Shown here piece by piece: positions 47,658 to 57,835 of a stretch of 64,000 bases of DNA (position 1 is the first letter of the stretch; each line of letters begins with the position of its first letter). Source of the stretch: Stutzerimonas stutzeri (lineage in GTDB: Bacteria > Pseudomonadota > Gammaproteobacteria > Pseudomonadales > Pseudomonadaceae); the NCBI RefSeq assembly GCF_013522825.1, contig NZ_JAAMQZ010000030.1, forward strand, positions 1 through 64,000. Direction: 5' to 3'. Position numbers and translations under genes: made by a program. The notes under the pieces are model-generated. The model saw nothing but the letters and a program-made list of their open reading frames with translations. It did not search any database and was not told the DNA's origin.

Positions 47658-47864
47658 TCAGGCGAGTTTTCTCTCGGGATTGTCACTGGCGATCAGATCG
47701 CCCCAGTCGCCGTGCAGATACCAGTCCTCACCGATCATCTCCGACGGGTGCTGGGTACGGTCGGCGCCGTTGCCGCAGGCCAGCGAATCCGCCGGGCAAT
47801 AGCGGTCGCAGCCCCAGCAGATGCGCTCGGGATGCGGGGGATTCAGGGGAAACTTCTTGGCCAT
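47658..47864 (-). CDS. DUF3079-type small protein (68 aa)
   Basis: A short soluble protein rich in cysteine: the CWGCDRYC motif at residues 16-23 followed by SLACGNGADRTQHPSE agrees with the DUF3079 family of Pseudomonas and relatives. The three-cysteine arrangement suggests metal binding. No function is known. It is convergent with the SH3 gene, ten bases apart. Confidence 0.8.
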   Translation of the reverse strand: MAKKFPLNPPHPERICWGCDRYCPADSLACGNGADRTQHPSEMIGEDWYLHGDWGDLIASDNPERKLA

Positions 47865-47972
47865 GCCGACCTCGGCCTGTAGCAGATGGACGACGTCAGG
47901 TTACCCAGCGACCCCAGGGTTGAACTTGATCATGCTCAAGAAACGGCGCACCCGGCGTCCGGGCCTCAATCT

Positions 47973-50336
47973 TCAGAACAGACCGAGCTGATCATCGATC
48001 AGCGCTGAAAAGCTGTCGTTCACGAACGGCAGGATGGCATCGGCGATTGGCTGCAGCTGGCGCGTCACGTAGTGGTCGTAGTCGATGGCCGCACGCCGCA
48101 CCTCCAGCGGTTCCGGCCCGGCCAGGGTCATCAGGTAGCTGATCCAGCCGCCGCTCTGGTATTGCCGTGGCCGGCCCTGCCGCTGATTGTAGTCGTCGGC
48201 GATGCGCGCGGCGCGTACATGGGGCGGCACGTTGCGCTGATAGTCGTCCAGCCGGCGCCGTAACCGCTTGCGAAACACCAGCAGCTCGTCCCGCTCGCCA
48301 GCCAGGGTGCTGCGCACGTAGTCGCGAACATAGTCCTGATAGGGCTCGCGCTTGAAAATGCGCCGGTACAGCTCCTGCTGGAACTGCTGGGCCAACGGCG
48401 ACCAGTCGGAGCGCACGGTTTCCAGCCCCTTGAAGACCAGGCCCTCGCTGCCATCGGCGTGAGTGACCAGTCCGGCATAGCGTTTCTTGCTGCCCTCCTC
48501 CGCGCCGCGAATGGTGGGCATCAGAAAGCGCTTGAAGTGGGTTTCGAACTGGATTTCCAGCGCGCTGCTCAGACCAAACTCGCGCTGCAGGTGTTCATGC
48601 CACCACTGGTTGATATGGCGCACCAGCACCTGGCCGATCTGCGCGGCATCCTCGTCGCCGTGCGCGCGCTTGAGCCAGACGAAGGTGGAATCGGTATCGC
48701 CGTAGATCACGCGGTAGCCCTGGGCCTCGATCAGCTCGCGCGTCCTGCGCATGATCTCGTGCCCGCGCAGGGTAATGGAGGACGCCAGGCGCGGGTCGAA
48801 GAAACGACAGCCGCTGGAACCGAGCACGCCGTAGAAGGCATTCATGATGATCTTCAGGGCCTGCGAAAGCGGCATGTTGCCCTCGCGCTTGGCCGCCTCG
48901 CGGCCCTGCCAGACACGCTCGACGATGGCCGGCAGGCAATGCCGCGTTCTGCAGAAGCGCGCCCCGAGAAAACCTGCCACCGAGTCGCTGTCCGCTGGCT
49001 GGCGCATGCCCTCGACGAGGCCCACCGGGTCGATGAGAAAGGTGCGGATGATCGATGGGTAGAGGCTCTTGTAATCCAGCACCAGCACCGATTCGTAAAG
49101 GCCGGGGCGGGAATCCATCACGAAACCACCGGGGCTGGCCTGTGGTGGCCGCTCGCCCAGGTTCGGCGCGACGAAGCCCTTGCGGTGCATCAGCGGAATG
49201 TAGAGATGCTCGAACGCGGCCACCGAACCGCCGCTGCGATCAGCCGGCAAGCCGGTGACGGTGGCGCGCTCCAGCAGGAAGGTCAGCAATTCGGTTCTGG
49301 CGAAGATGCGCGTGACCAGCTCGCAGTCCTTGAGGTTGTAGCGCGCCAGTGCCGGCTTGTCCTCGGCGAACATGCGGTTGATCTCGTCCATCCGCTGATA
49401 GGGCGTATCGATGGCCTTGCCTTCGCCAAGCAGGGTCTGGGCGACGTTCTCCAGGCTGTACGAAGGAAAACTCCAGGTCGCCGAACGCAGCGCCTCGATG
49501 CCGTCGATGATCAGCCGTCCTGCCGCCGCGGCGAAAAAGTGGTTGCGCCGGCTGCCGTGCTCGCGCCAGCCCATCTCCTCGCCAGCGCGCCCGAGACGCA
49601 GCGACACCTGATGACGCTGCGCCTGCTCGCGCAACACGCGCAGATCGAACTGCACCAGATTCCAGCCGATGATCGCATCGGGATCATGCCGCGCCAGCCA
49701 GTCGTTCAGCCGCTCGATCAGCTGCCTGCGGCTGTCGCAATACTCAAGCTGGAAATCCACCGCGCTGGCCTCGCCATTGGCCGGGCCGAGCATATACACC
49801 TGACGCTGCCCGCAGCCCTCCAGGGCAATGGAATACAGCTCGCCCGTGGCCGTGGTTTCGATGTCCAGGGAAACCAGTTGCAACCGCGGGCGGTACTGCG
49901 GCGCGGGCCGGATCTGCGCATCGACCAGCACGCCCTCGGCATCCGGCGTGCCGCTGAAGCTGACCGGCGCGGTGATGAAACGCTCCATCAGATAGCGTTC
50001 CGGCGGACGGATATCGGCCTCGTAGACATCCAGTCCGGCCTGTCGCAGGCGCTTGTCGAGGTTCATCAGTTGCCGCTGCTGCTTGCAGTACAGACCAACC
50101 ACCGGGCGCTGATGGAAGTCGCTCAGATCGAGCGGGCGCAGCTCGACGTCACGTTCGCCCTTGAGCAGCAACCGCGCCTGTTCGCACTGTTCGGCGGGAA
50201 TGAAGGCAACCGAAGGCTGACAGGGCACGCGAATCCGCCGCGGCCCGGCATCGGTCGCCAACCAGAACTCCACTTCGGTGCCTGCAGCCGTGTCGCGCCA
50301 ATGCCGGGTCAGGACGAAACCCTGCTGTAGATCCAC
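47973..50336 (-). CDS. polB: DNA polymerase II (family B)
   Basis: This repair and translesion DNA polymerase is SOS inducible in Escherichia coli. The 787-residue protein has a 3'-5' exonuclease region ([10 protein letters not shown], about residue 155, and YNLKDCELV) and the family B polymerase motifs [31 protein letters not shown] and YGDTDSTFV. The frame opens with TTG at 50351; GTG at 50336 was chosen because GAGG lies nine bases before and the result matches the usual 787-residue length. No LexA box was confirmed upstream. Confidence 0.92.
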   Translation of the reverse strand: MDLQQGFVLTRHWRDTAAGTEVEFWLATDAGPRRIRVPCQPSVAFIPAEQCEQARLLLKGERDVELRPLDLSDFHQRPVVGLYCKQQRQLMNLDKRLRQAGLDVYEADIRPPERYLMERFITAPVSFSGTPDAEGVLVDAQIRPAPQYRPRLQLVSLDIETTATGELYSIALEGCGQRQVYMLGPANGEASAVDFQLEYCDSRRQLIERLNDWLARHDPDAIIGWNLVQFDLRVLREQAQRHQVSLRLGRAGEEMGWREHGSRRNHFFAAAAGRLIIDGIEALRSATWSFPSYSLENVAQTLLGEGKAIDTPYQRMDEINRMFAEDKPALARYNLKDCELVTRIFARTELLTFLLERATVTGLPADRSGGSVAAFEHLYIPLMHRKGFVAPNLGERPPQASPGGFVMDSRPGLYESVLVLDYKSLYPSIIRTFLIDPVGLVEGMRQPADSDSVAGFLGARFCRTRHCLPAIVERVWQGREAAKREGNMPLSQALKIIMNAFYGVLGSSGCRFFDPRLASSITLRGHEIMRRTRELIEAQGYRVIYGDTDSTFVWLKRAHGDEDAAQIGQVLVRHINQWWHEHLQREFGLSSALEIQFETHFKRFLMPTIRGAEEGSKKRYAGLVTHADGSEGLVFKGLETVRSDWSPLAQQFQQELYRRIFKREPYQDYVRDYVRSTLAGERDELLVFRKRLRRRLDDYQRNVPPHVRAARIADDYNQRQGRPRQYQSGGWISYLMTLAGPEPLEVRRAAIDYDHYVTRQLQPIADAILPFVNDSFSALIDDQLGLF

Positions 50337-50400
50337 CGCTGCCCACCTCAATGTTGCTCGAAGCGACCTATTCTACGCGGCATTGCATGAAGGCATCCGC

Positions 50401-51306
50401 TCAGGCCGACGCATCCTCACCCAGATGGATCACCCGCGCCGCACGCAACATGCATTTGGTGATTTCCGGCGGCGAGAATTTGGTGAGAATGGCGTTAGCC
50501 CCGGCAGCCTTGGCCTTGTCGGCGCTGATGGTGCTGTCCAGCGAGGTGTGCAGCAGCACATAGAGGTCGGCATAGTCCCGGTGGCTGCGCAGCGCCTGGG
50601 TAAAGGAATAGCCGTCCATTTCAGGCATTTCGATATCCGAGACCACCACATTGATCGCTTCGGCGGTGCCTTTCAGGCGGTCAAGCGTCGCAAAGCCTTC
50701 ACGGGCGCTACGCACCGCGTGGCAGGTGATGCCCATCTTGCCGAGCGCCGCCAGCGACATGTGCAGGGCCACCTGGCTGTCATCGACGATCAGCGCCCGG
50801 GTTTCTCCGAGCAGCTGCGCATCCTGGTCATCGAGCTGGGACATATCGGCTTCGATCGGAGCCGGCACGATATTCAGAATCACCTTTTCCACGTCGAGAA
50901 TCTGCACCAGTTGACCGTCGATTTCCGCCGCGCCGGTAATAAAGGAATTGGCACGTGTCCCGTAAGGCGGCGGCAGAATCTTCGATGAGGGAATATGCAC
51001 GATCCTGACCACCGACTGCACGTGCAGCCCCTGCTTGAAGCGGCTGATTTCGGTAACGATCAGGCAACCACCCTGGGCATCCTGCAGGGGCGGCATGCCG
51101 ATGGCCAGACTCAGGTCGATGACCGATAGCGGCTGGCCTCGCAGCGTGGCGACGCCGCGCACATGCGGGTGCGATTCGGGAAGGCGGATCAGCGAGGGGG
51201 TCGGAATGATCTCGCTGACCTTCAACAGATTGATCGCCATCTGTTTGCCGCTGCGCAGCGTGAACAGCAGAAGCGACAGAGAGCCGGTGGCCGATAAAGT
51301 ATCCAT
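50401..51306 (-). CDS. cheV: Chemotaxis protein CheV (CheW fused to receiver)
   Basis: A 301-residue protein with an N-terminal CheW-like adaptor domain (about 1-155, LRGQPLSVIDLSLAIGM) and a C-terminal receiver (ALIVDDSQVA, with the phosphorylatable Asp in VVSDIEMPEMDG). CheV couples chemoreceptors to CheA and adapts by phosphorylation. The start at 51306 has AGGA six to seven bases upstream; the longer frame was not supported. It is preceded by the NosR-like gene on the same strand, whose stop lies 106 bp from this start. Confidence 0.92.
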   Translation of the reverse strand: MDTLSATGSLSLLLFTLRSGKQMAINLLKVSEIIPTPSLIRLPESHPHVRGVATLRGQPLSVIDLSLAIGMPPLQDAQGGCLIVTEISRFKQGLHVQSVVRIVHIPSSKILPPPYGTRANSFITGAAEIDGQLVQILDVEKVILNIVPAPIEADMSQLDDQDAQLLGETRALIVDDSQVALHMSLAALGKMGITCHAVRSAREGFATLDRLKGTAEAINVVVSDIEMPEMDGYSFTQALRSHRDYADLYVLLHTSLDSTISADKAKAAGANAILTKFSPPEITKCMLRAARVIHLGEDASA

Positions 51307-51412
51307 GCATGGTCCTGTGGAGAAAGCCGGTTCGTCACCGGGATTCATTTCGATACAGGACACTATCGACCGGCCTGGCGGAATCTTCAGTCCGGCGGCG
51401 CGACTTTTCCCT

Positions 51413-53527
51413 TCATGAGGCGGGCACCGAAGCATCGGTAGCGATCAGGTCGACCTGCTTGCCGGCTTTCTGCATTTTCTTGCGCGCGCTGATGCTGGCC
51501 ACGCATTGATCCTCGTTGTTGAGGATGACGATGCATTCCAGACACTGGATGCACTCATCGTAGTCGATGCGACCATCGCGCCGGATGGCGCCGATCTCGC
51601 AGTGATTCCGGCAATGCTGGCAGGGCTGACCGCAGGCATCGATGCGCCTGAGCCAGGAGAACAGCCGGAATCTGCCCAGTACCGCCAGCCCGGCTCCGAG
51701 CGGGCAGACGTAGCGGCAATAGAACTTGTGCACGAACAGCCCAAGCCCGAGCAGGATCAGCGCATAGAGCACGAACGGCCAGGAGCGCACGAAGAACAGC
51801 GTGATGCTGGTCTTGAACGGCTCCACCTCCGCCAGCCGCTCGGCCAGGGTCAGCGAATAGAAGGCCGCAGGCACCAGGCCGATGAGTATCAGGTACTTGA
51901 GCCACTGCAGACGCAGATGGAGGGGCTCGGAAATCTTCCACTGGCGAATGCGCAGCCGCTTGGCCACCCAGCCGAGCATTTCCTGCAGCGCACCAAAGGG
52001 GCACAACCAGCCACAGAATACGCCACGCCCCCAGATGAACAGCGTGACGAAGGTGAAGCTCCAGAGGATGAAGATCACCGGATCCATCAGGAACACGCGG
52101 ATATCGAAGTCCTTTGCGAGTGCCAGCAAGAGGGTGAAGATATTCACCACCGACAGCTGGCCCTGCGCATACAGGCCGATGAATACCAGGGTAAACAGCA
52201 GGAAGCCCGCGCGGAACAGATGGAAGCCCCGACTCTGCTGGCTGATGCGATGCTGCCAGATGAACACCCCGCTCAGCACCATCAGCGACAGCCCCAGCAG
52301 GCCGACCTGCCACCAGCGCTCCTGCCACATACGCAACCAGATCGGTACGGGCCTGGCCTCGGCCTTGGCTTCCTGGATATCGAACAGCTGCGCATCGAGC
52401 TGGAAATCACGGGTGAAATCGACCTTGGTTTCCACCAGATGATTACGCCGCAACTGCGCGATCAGACGCAAGCCGGACGCCTGCGCCGGGTTGAATGCCG
52501 CGTGCGACTTGATGCGGAAGATATGTGCCTCGCCATCGCTGATGGGCGAGTCGAGCACATCCAGTACCGCGCCGTTATTGAAGTTCATGTCGTGCAGTTC
52601 GATGGCATGCTCGTTCTGCATCAGCACGATGCGACTGGGCGCCGTGGCCGGCACGAAGTCGTCCGGGACGTGGGGGTACATGCCCGAAGACATCACCAGC
52701 AAGGCCTGCTCGCCCGGCTTCAGTTCCTCGTTGAGCCGTGCAAAACCCGCCTCACCGAGCAGGTTGCGACCGATGAGGGGCGCATTCAGGTAGGCGAAAT
52801 GCAGATCGGCGAAGGCTGGCTGGTCCAGGTCCAGTTCCGGATAGCCATCGAGCTCATGTCCAAGGCTTTTTTCCACCTCTTCACGGGTCAGGGTCCAGTG
52901 TTGAACGAGGCCGCGTTCAAGCAACTGATTCCAGTCGAGCGGCTCGTAAAGATCCATCTTCGGCGTTGCCAAGGGACTGCTGGCAAAGCCGTCCAGCAGC
53001 TTGCGCGCAACCGTAAGGGCCGACAGCAGAACCGTCTCGTTGAGAATGACCACCGAGACCGTAGCCTTGCTGACATTATCGATTCGCGTGACCGAGTCAC
53101 CTTCGCTGGCACCCTGCCGACCGCCGACGATAATCGGCTTGCCAATGGGCTTGAGACGGTACTGATCGACGAAATCGTACAGCGACTGCTCGCCCAGCCC
53201 ATGCAGGAACACCGGTTCGTGGTGCTCCAATACCTTCACCCCTGCCAGCACACCCTGGGGGTTCATGCCGATCAGCAAGCGTATCGGCTTGCCGGAAAAA
53301 CCCTGCAGATTCGAGTAGTCACTGGATTCGAAGGCATAGCCGATCAACTCGTCGAGCTGGTAGACACTGTAGACCGGCGGCTCTTCCTGCTTCGGCTCGA
53401 TGCGCGTGGCCTTGGGGAACAGCTGCATGATCCAGGCGTCCATTTCCTGGGCGTAGCCTGACGGGCTGGCGAGGATCAGCAGCATCAGCAGCGCACGGGC
53501 ATACGACGAAAAGCGGCAGCCGGTCAT
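51413..53527 (-). CDS. Orphan NosR/NirI-family flavo-iron-sulfur membrane protein
   Basis: A 704-residue protein with a signal peptide, a periplasmic FMN-binding domain (Thr156 in NVSKATVS is the expected covalent flavin site), about five to six membrane helices, CGWLCPFGALQE and CRYVCPLGAGL motifs, and a C-terminal bacterial ferredoxin region (CGQPCQHCRNHC and CIQCLEC). NosR proteins of this shape donate electrons and support nos expression, but no nosZ or other nos gene is nearby. It may be an electron-transfer protein to another periplasmic reductase, or serve a nos locus elsewhere. Followed by cheV. Confidence 0.87.
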   Translation of the reverse strand: MTGCRFSSYARALLMLLILASPSGYAQEMDAWIMQLFPKATRIEPKQEEPPVYSVYQLDELIGYAFESSDYSNLQGFSGKPIRLLIGMNPQGVLAGVKVLEHHEPVFLHGLGEQSLYDFVDQYRLKPIGKPIIVGGRQGASEGDSVTRIDNVSKATVSVVILNETVLLSALTVARKLLDGFASSPLATPKMDLYEPLDWNQLLERGLVQHWTLTREEVEKSLGHELDGYPELDLDQPAFADLHFAYLNAPLIGRNLLGEAGFARLNEELKPGEQALLVMSSGMYPHVPDDFVPATAPSRIVLMQNEHAIELHDMNFNNGAVLDVLDSPISDGEAHIFRIKSHAAFNPAQASGLRLIAQLRRNHLVETKVDFTRDFQLDAQLFDIQEAKAEARPVPIWLRMWQERWWQVGLLGLSLMVLSGVFIWQHRISQQSRGFHLFRAGFLLFTLVFIGLYAQGQLSVVNIFTLLLALAKDFDIRVFLMDPVIFILWSFTFVTLFIWGRGVFCGWLCPFGALQEMLGWVAKRLRIRQWKISEPLHLRLQWLKYLILIGLVPAAFYSLTLAERLAEVEPFKTSITLFFVRSWPFVLYALILLGLGLFVHKFYCRYVCPLGAGLAVLGRFRLFSWLRRIDACGQPCQHCRNHCEIGAIRRDGRIDYDECIQCLECIVILNNEDQCVASISARKKMQKAGKQVDLIATDASVPAS

Positions 53528-53680
53528 GGGGGCCTCGAACCTTATTATTGTGCTCTCATGCTAGCGAGCACCCGCACCGGCACCATGCGACTTGCCGGTC
53601 GATCAGGCAGTACTTCAGTGCCGGACAGGGTCTATCCGAAAGGCAACCGCACGGGCAAACAGGCAGGAGGAAAGTCCCCC

Positions 53681-53977
53681 ATGAGCCATCAAGACGCACA
53701 GGTTCGGCACGATGAAAGTCGGCAGCGCTATGTCCTGGAAATAAACGGTCAGCCTCTGGGCTTTGCCCAGTATCAGGAAGAAGGCGACCGCCAGGTTTTC
53801 ACCCACACCGAAATCGACGACAGCCTCGCCGGCCAGGGCATGGGCAGCATGCTGGCGCGCGCAGCGCTGGACGATGCCCGCCGGCGCGGCAAACGCATCG
53901 TGCCGGTCTGTGCGTTCATCGCCGCCTATGTGAACAAGCACCCGGACTGGAGCGACGTCCTAGACCAGCCCGCCTGA
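53681..53977 (+). CDS. GNAT-fold N-acetyltransferase, small YjdJ-like
   Basis: A 98-residue protein. It contains the short GNAT coenzyme A pattern GQGMGSMLARAALDDARRRG and a late VNKHPDW motif, both typical of the YjdJ/GCN5-like small group. The start at 53681 was chosen for AGGAGG ten bases upstream; the 41 preceding codons have no family support. The substrate is unknown. Confidence 0.88.
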   Translation: MSHQDAQVRHDESRQRYVLEINGQPLGFAQYQEEGDRQVFTHTEIDDSLAGQGMGSMLARAALDDARRRGKRIVPVCAFIAAYVNKHPDWSDVLDQPA

Positions 53978-54027
53978 AGCCGCGAAGGGCTAACATGGTG
54001 GCCGCGAAACCTGGAACAGGACACGTA

Positions 54028-54381
54028 ATGGACCGCACCAACCGCAAGATCGATCAGCTGCGACGGCAGATTCCCGGCTTCGCCTGCGTGCCGGGCTGTC
54101 ATGATTGCTGCGGGCCGGTCACGGCCTCATCCGAAGAAATGGCGCGGCTGCCGCATAAAAGCGACGCCGAACACGAGGCCGCGCTGGAGCACTGGAACTG
54201 CGTGCACCTCGGCCCGCAGGGCTGCGAAGCCTACGACGAGCGACCGCTCATCTGCCGCCTGTTCGGCACCACCGCCAGCCTGCCCTGCCCACACGGGCGC
54301 GGCCCGGCAACGGCCACCACGCCCCTGGTGGAAAAACAGGTGCATCAACTTATCGCCAGCACTCGCCAGGTACTGGTCTGA
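54028..54381 (+). CDS. YkgJ-family cysteine cluster protein
   Basis: A 117-residue protein with the CxxxCxxCC-like pattern CVPGCHDCCGP near the N-terminus and CRLFG and CPHGRG further on, as in YkgJ-like putative zinc or iron-sulfur proteins. Its function is not established. The start at 54028 was chosen over an upstream frame because it follows ACAGGA by seven bases. It ends 30 bp before a bidirectional-looking terminator. Confidence 0.85.
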   Translation: MDRTNRKIDQLRRQIPGFACVPGCHDCCGPVTASSEEMARLPHKSDAEHEAALEHWNCVHLGPQGCEAYDERPLICRLFGTTASLPCPHGRGPATATTPLVEKQVHQLIASTRQVLV

Positions 54382-54411
54382 CGCCGCTCACGAACAAAGG
54401 CCCATAAACCA

Positions 54412-54440
54412 CGAAACCCCGTTGACTAGGCGGGGTTTCG
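54412..54440. terminator. Terminator between the convergent ykgJ-like and dadA-like genes
   Basis: CGAAACCCCG and CGGGGTTTCG make a ten-base stem with a TTGACTAGG-type loop. The stem is symmetrical, so it may serve both converging transcripts, although only short T-runs follow. Confidence 0.75.
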
Positions 54441-54459
54441 CTCAGGCTGACAGCGCCGG

Positions 54460-55734
54460 TCAGGCAGCAGTTGACTGCCGGGCTGCAGCGATGGGTACAA
54501 CGACAGGCTCAGGCAAACCCAGGGACTGCCCCACCACATCGCCAATCATGTCCGCCGTGATGGCGCTCAGGGTCCAGCCGAGATGGCCGTGGCCAGTGTT
54601 GTAGAACACGCAAGGCGAGTTGCCGCGCCCGACCTTGGGCATCATGTTCGGCATCATCGGGCGCAACCCGGCCCATGGCACGACGCTCCGGGTGCTGACG
54701 CCGGGGAAGCACTCATTCACCCATTCCACCAACGGGCGAATGCGATCGGCGCGAATGTCGTGGTTGTAGCCATTGAACTCGGCAGTCCCGGCTACGCGCA
54801 GGCGATGATCGCCAAGGCGGCTGGTCACCAGCTTGGTTTCGTCATCCAGCAGGCTCACCGTCGGCGCAGCGGCACGACTGGCTTCATCGTTGAGATTGAC
54901 CGTGATCGAATAGCCCTTGACCGGGTAGATATTCACCCGGTCGCCCAGTTGCGCGGCAAGCGCCCGGCTGGCGGTACCGGCGCAGACGACCATGCCATCG
55001 AAATGCAGGGTTTCTTCACCGCCCGCCGTGCCAAGGGTGACGCTGGCCTGCTTGCCATCGGTGCCCACGCGCTTTACGTCCTGGCCATAGCGGCAATCGA
55101 CGCCAAGGCGGATCGCCGCCGCTGCCAGGCCGTTGGTGAACAGGTGAATATCGCCAGTGGAATCGCACTCGGTGTAATAGCCGCCGTAATACTGCCCGGC
55201 CAGAGTCGGCTCGATGGCACGCATCTCGTCCGGCGTTACGCTGCGCCGCGGCAAGCCGCCGGCGGCCAACAGTCTGGAAACTTCGCCGGCATGCTCGAAG
55301 CCGGCACGATCCCGGTAGATATGCAGGATACCGGCCTTCTTCAGGTCGAAATCGATGCCCTCTTCCTCGGCCCAGGCAAACAGATGCTCACGCGCGGCGA
55401 TGGCCAGACGCGCGGTTTCGGTGGTGTTATTGCGGTATTGAGAGATGGAGCCGATGAACTCGGCGAACCAGGAAAGCTTGTGCCAGCTGGGTTTGGGATT
55501 GACCAGCAGTGGCGCATCGCTCTTGAGCATCCACTTCATGCCCTTGACGATGGTCGACCAGTGGTTCCAGACCTCGGCGTTCGACGCGGAAAGCTGCCCG
55601 CCGTTGGCGAAGGAGGTTTCCATCGCGGCATAACGGTGCTTTTCGAACAGGGTGACATTGAAGCCGCGCTTGGCCAGTGCGTAGGCCGTGGTGATACCGG
55701 TGATACCACCACCAATGACAGCGATTGTTTTCAT
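54460..55734 (-). CDS. dadA: D-amino acid dehydrogenase-type FAD oxidoreductase
   Basis: A 424-residue flavoprotein starting MKTIAVIGGGITGITTAYAL, the DadA N-terminal FAD motif. DadA proteins oxidise D-amino acids to oxoacids and ammonia at the membrane. A tandem glycine riboswitch lies 60 bases upstream, which points to glycine or a glycine-linked substrate rather than D-alanine. The start at 55734 was chosen since the six upstream codons include a weak ATG without ribosome site. The gene has no lrp or alr neighbour, unlike the usual dad operon. Confidence 0.88.
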   Translation of the reverse strand: MKTIAVIGGGITGITTAYALAKRGFNVTLFEKHRYAAMETSFANGGQLSASNAEVWNHWSTIVKGMKWMLKSDAPLLVNPKPSWHKLSWFAEFIGSISQYRNNTTETARLAIAAREHLFAWAEEEGIDFDLKKAGILHIYRDRAGFEHAGEVSRLLAAGGLPRRSVTPDEMRAIEPTLAGQYYGGYYTECDSTGDIHLFTNGLAAAAIRLGVDCRYGQDVKRVGTDGKQASVTLGTAGGEETLHFDGMVVCAGTASRALAAQLGDRVNIYPVKGYSITVNLNDEASRAAAPTVSLLDDETKLVTSRLGDHRLRVAGTAEFNGYNHDIRADRIRPLVEWVNECFPGVSTRSVVPWAGLRPMMPNMMPKVGRGNSPCVFYNTGHGHLGWTLSAITADMIGDVVGQSLGLPEPVVVPIAAARQSTAA

Positions 55735-55794
55735 TGTGTCGCTCCAGAACGTCATAGGGATTGGAGCCCGTCCGCGATATGCGGATCAGGCGCC

Positions 55795-55980
55795 CCCTCT
55801 GTCCTGGACCTGAGAGTTTTCACGAGCGAACTCGCTTGCTCCTTCGGTGCGCCCGGCTGACGATTGCCCGGCGGCTCTTCAGAGTTCAACAGCGGTATCG
55901 GTCCTTTTGCCTGAGAGTTTCCGGGGCGGTTGCTCCTTCGGCGCTGTCAACGGCCATGCCGAAACAGTCTCTCCCGATAC
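55795..55980 (-). ncRNA. Tandem glycine riboswitch upstream of dadA-like gene
   Basis: Read on the minus strand, aptamer 1 (55895-55980) starts GTATCGGGAGAG, has CGCCGAAGGAGCAA, and closes with CTCTCAGGCAAAAGGACC followed by GATAC, whose P1 stem pairs. Aptamer 2 (about 55795-55885) has CACCGAAGGAGCAA and AAAACTCTCAGGTCC, the second copy of the glycine motif. The linker is short, as in known cooperative tandem forms. It ends about 60 bases before the dadA-like start, so translation or transcription control is plausible. Confidence 0.92.
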
Positions 55981-56106
55981 CACTTGCATCAGTTCCTGCG
56001 GTTCTACAGCAGGCCCGCGGCAAAAGATAGTCCAGAAAGGATCGATCCGACAGCCGTACTTCGACTATCGGATCAATTTCCCGCATCACCACTGAAGAAC
56101 CGGAGC

Positions 56107-57507
56107 CTACCTCGGCAGCCGGAAGGTGATGAAACTGGCTCTTCCCTGGCGCAGCACCCGCATCGACACCGAGCGATTGTGTGGCAGCTTTTCGACGATC
56201 TGACCGAACGTCTTCACCGAGTCGATGGCCTGGTTGTTCAGATGGGTGATCACATCGCCCGGACGCAGGCCGATCATCGCCGCCGGGCCGTTGCCCACTT
56301 CGCTGATCACCACGCCACCTTCCAGATCCAGTGCCCGCTTCTGCTCAGCATTCAGCGCACTAACCGTCACGCCCAGGCGGTTGTCGCTGAGTTTGCCCGA
56401 ACCACTGGCCGCAGCGAGAGTTTGCCCCTCATCCGGCAGCGCGCCGATCTTCAGCTTGAGAGTCTTGCGGCTGCCGTTGCGGAGCACTTCGAATCTGACC
56501 GTGGTATCCGGCTTCAGCGCGCCGACCTGATGCGGCAGATCACCGGAGCGGTCGATAGGCTTGCCGTTGATGCTCAGGATCACATCACCCACCCGCAGCC
56601 CGCCTCTGGCAGCCGGCCCGCCATCCATCACCTGCGCCACCAGGGCACCGGCGGGACGCTCCAGACCGAAAGATTCGGCCAGATCCTTGTTCACGTCCTG
56701 GATAACCACGCCGAGCCAGCCACGGCTGACCTTGCCGTCTTCACGCAGCTGATTGGCGACATCCATCGCGACATCAATGGGGATCGCGAACGAAAGCCCC
56801 ATAAAGCCACCGGAACGGGTGAAAATCTGTGAATTGATGCCCACCACCTCGCCGGCCAGATTGAACAGCGGACCACCGGAGTTGCCCGGATTGATCGCCA
56901 CGTCCGTCTGGATAAAAGGCACATAGTTCTCGTTGGGCAGGCTGCGGCCAATGGCGCTGACCACACCGGCGGTCACCGTATGATCGAAGCCGAACGGCGA
57001 GCCGATGGCGACCACCCACTCCCCCGCCTTCAGCTTCTCGGAATTGCCCAGCTTCACCGTGGGCAGGTTGGCACCTTCGATCTTCAGCACCGCCACATCA
57101 CTGCGCGGGTCGGCCCCCACCAGCTTGGCCTGCAGCTCACTGCGGTCCGGCAGGCGCACGATAATTTCATCGGCATCGGCCACCACATGGTTGTTGGTCA
57201 GGATGTAGCCGTCATCGGAAATGATGAAACCGGAACCCAGCGACTGCCCTTCGCGGCGGCGATCCGGCTGCTGCGGCATCCGCCGCTCGAAGAATTCACG
57301 GAACATCGGCGGTATGCCCTCAAGATCGGGCATTTGCGCCGAGGCACCGCGTACCGGCTGGTTCTGCCGGGTACTGATGTTCACTACAGCCGGCGAGGCA
57401 TCCTCCACCAGCGGCGTGAAGTCAGGCAATGCGGCCTGGGCAGCGAGCACCTGTCCAAGCAGGGCGACACCCGCCACAACGGCCAGGAAATGACTGCGAA
57501 GAAACAT
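56107..57507 (-). CDS. mucD: Periplasmic serine protease, MucD/DegP type
   Basis: A 466-residue HtrA-family protease and chaperone. A signal peptide (cleavage after QAALP or AAQA) precedes the trypsin-like domain with His107 (TNNHVV), Asp137 (SDVAVLKI) and Ser210 (GNSGGPL). Two PDZ domains follow (about 265-365 and 385-462). The sequence resembles MucD, which degrades misfolded envelope proteins and limits alginate synthesis. It is not beside algU-mucAB here; no such genes are in the window, so this is either a relocated MucD or a paralogue. Confidence 0.9.
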   Translation of the reverse strand: MFLRSHFLAVVAGVALLGQVLAAQAALPDFTPLVEDASPAVVNISTRQNQPVRGASAQMPDLEGIPPMFREFFERRMPQQPDRRREGQSLGSGFIISDDGYILTNNHVVADADEIIVRLPDRSELQAKLVGADPRSDVAVLKIEGANLPTVKLGNSEKLKAGEWVVAIGSPFGFDHTVTAGVVSAIGRSLPNENYVPFIQTDVAINPGNSGGPLFNLAGEVVGINSQIFTRSGGFMGLSFAIPIDVAMDVANQLREDGKVSRGWLGVVIQDVNKDLAESFGLERPAGALVAQVMDGGPAARGGLRVGDVILSINGKPIDRSGDLPHQVGALKPDTTVRFEVLRNGSRKTLKLKIGALPDEGQTLAAASGSGKLSDNRLGVTVSALNAEQKRALDLEGGVVISEVGNGPAAMIGLRPGDVITHLNNQAIDSVKTFGQIVEKLPHNRSVSMRVLRQGRASFITFRLPR

Positions 57508-57835
57508 GATCGATTATCTCCCGACGTCAATATTGATTGCGATCTGCCACGAACAGACCTGACGGACAAGCAAAAAACACAATGGCCTGCTCGGGATGCT
57601 CAGCACATGCCAACCACCCCGATGAAGCACCTCGGGACGAATTTACGCCAACCACGGTCAGCTTCGTGTGAAGCGGAGGTAAAGGGAACGTAAGGTATCG
57701 ATGCGCTCCGGAGTCATTCGCCGCTGCTGTCAACAAGCTGTAACCCGAGCCAGGCAACCTATGCAGCGTGGAAGGCCAGGACGGCTGGCGCAGGGATGCG
57801 ATCCCGACACATACGACAGCGCAACAGGAGGCTCC

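Noticed and set aside
51413-53527. Calling the NosR-type gene nosR
   Set aside because: There are no nosZ, nosD or nosF genes nearby and no sequence comparison was possible, so only the family is claimed.
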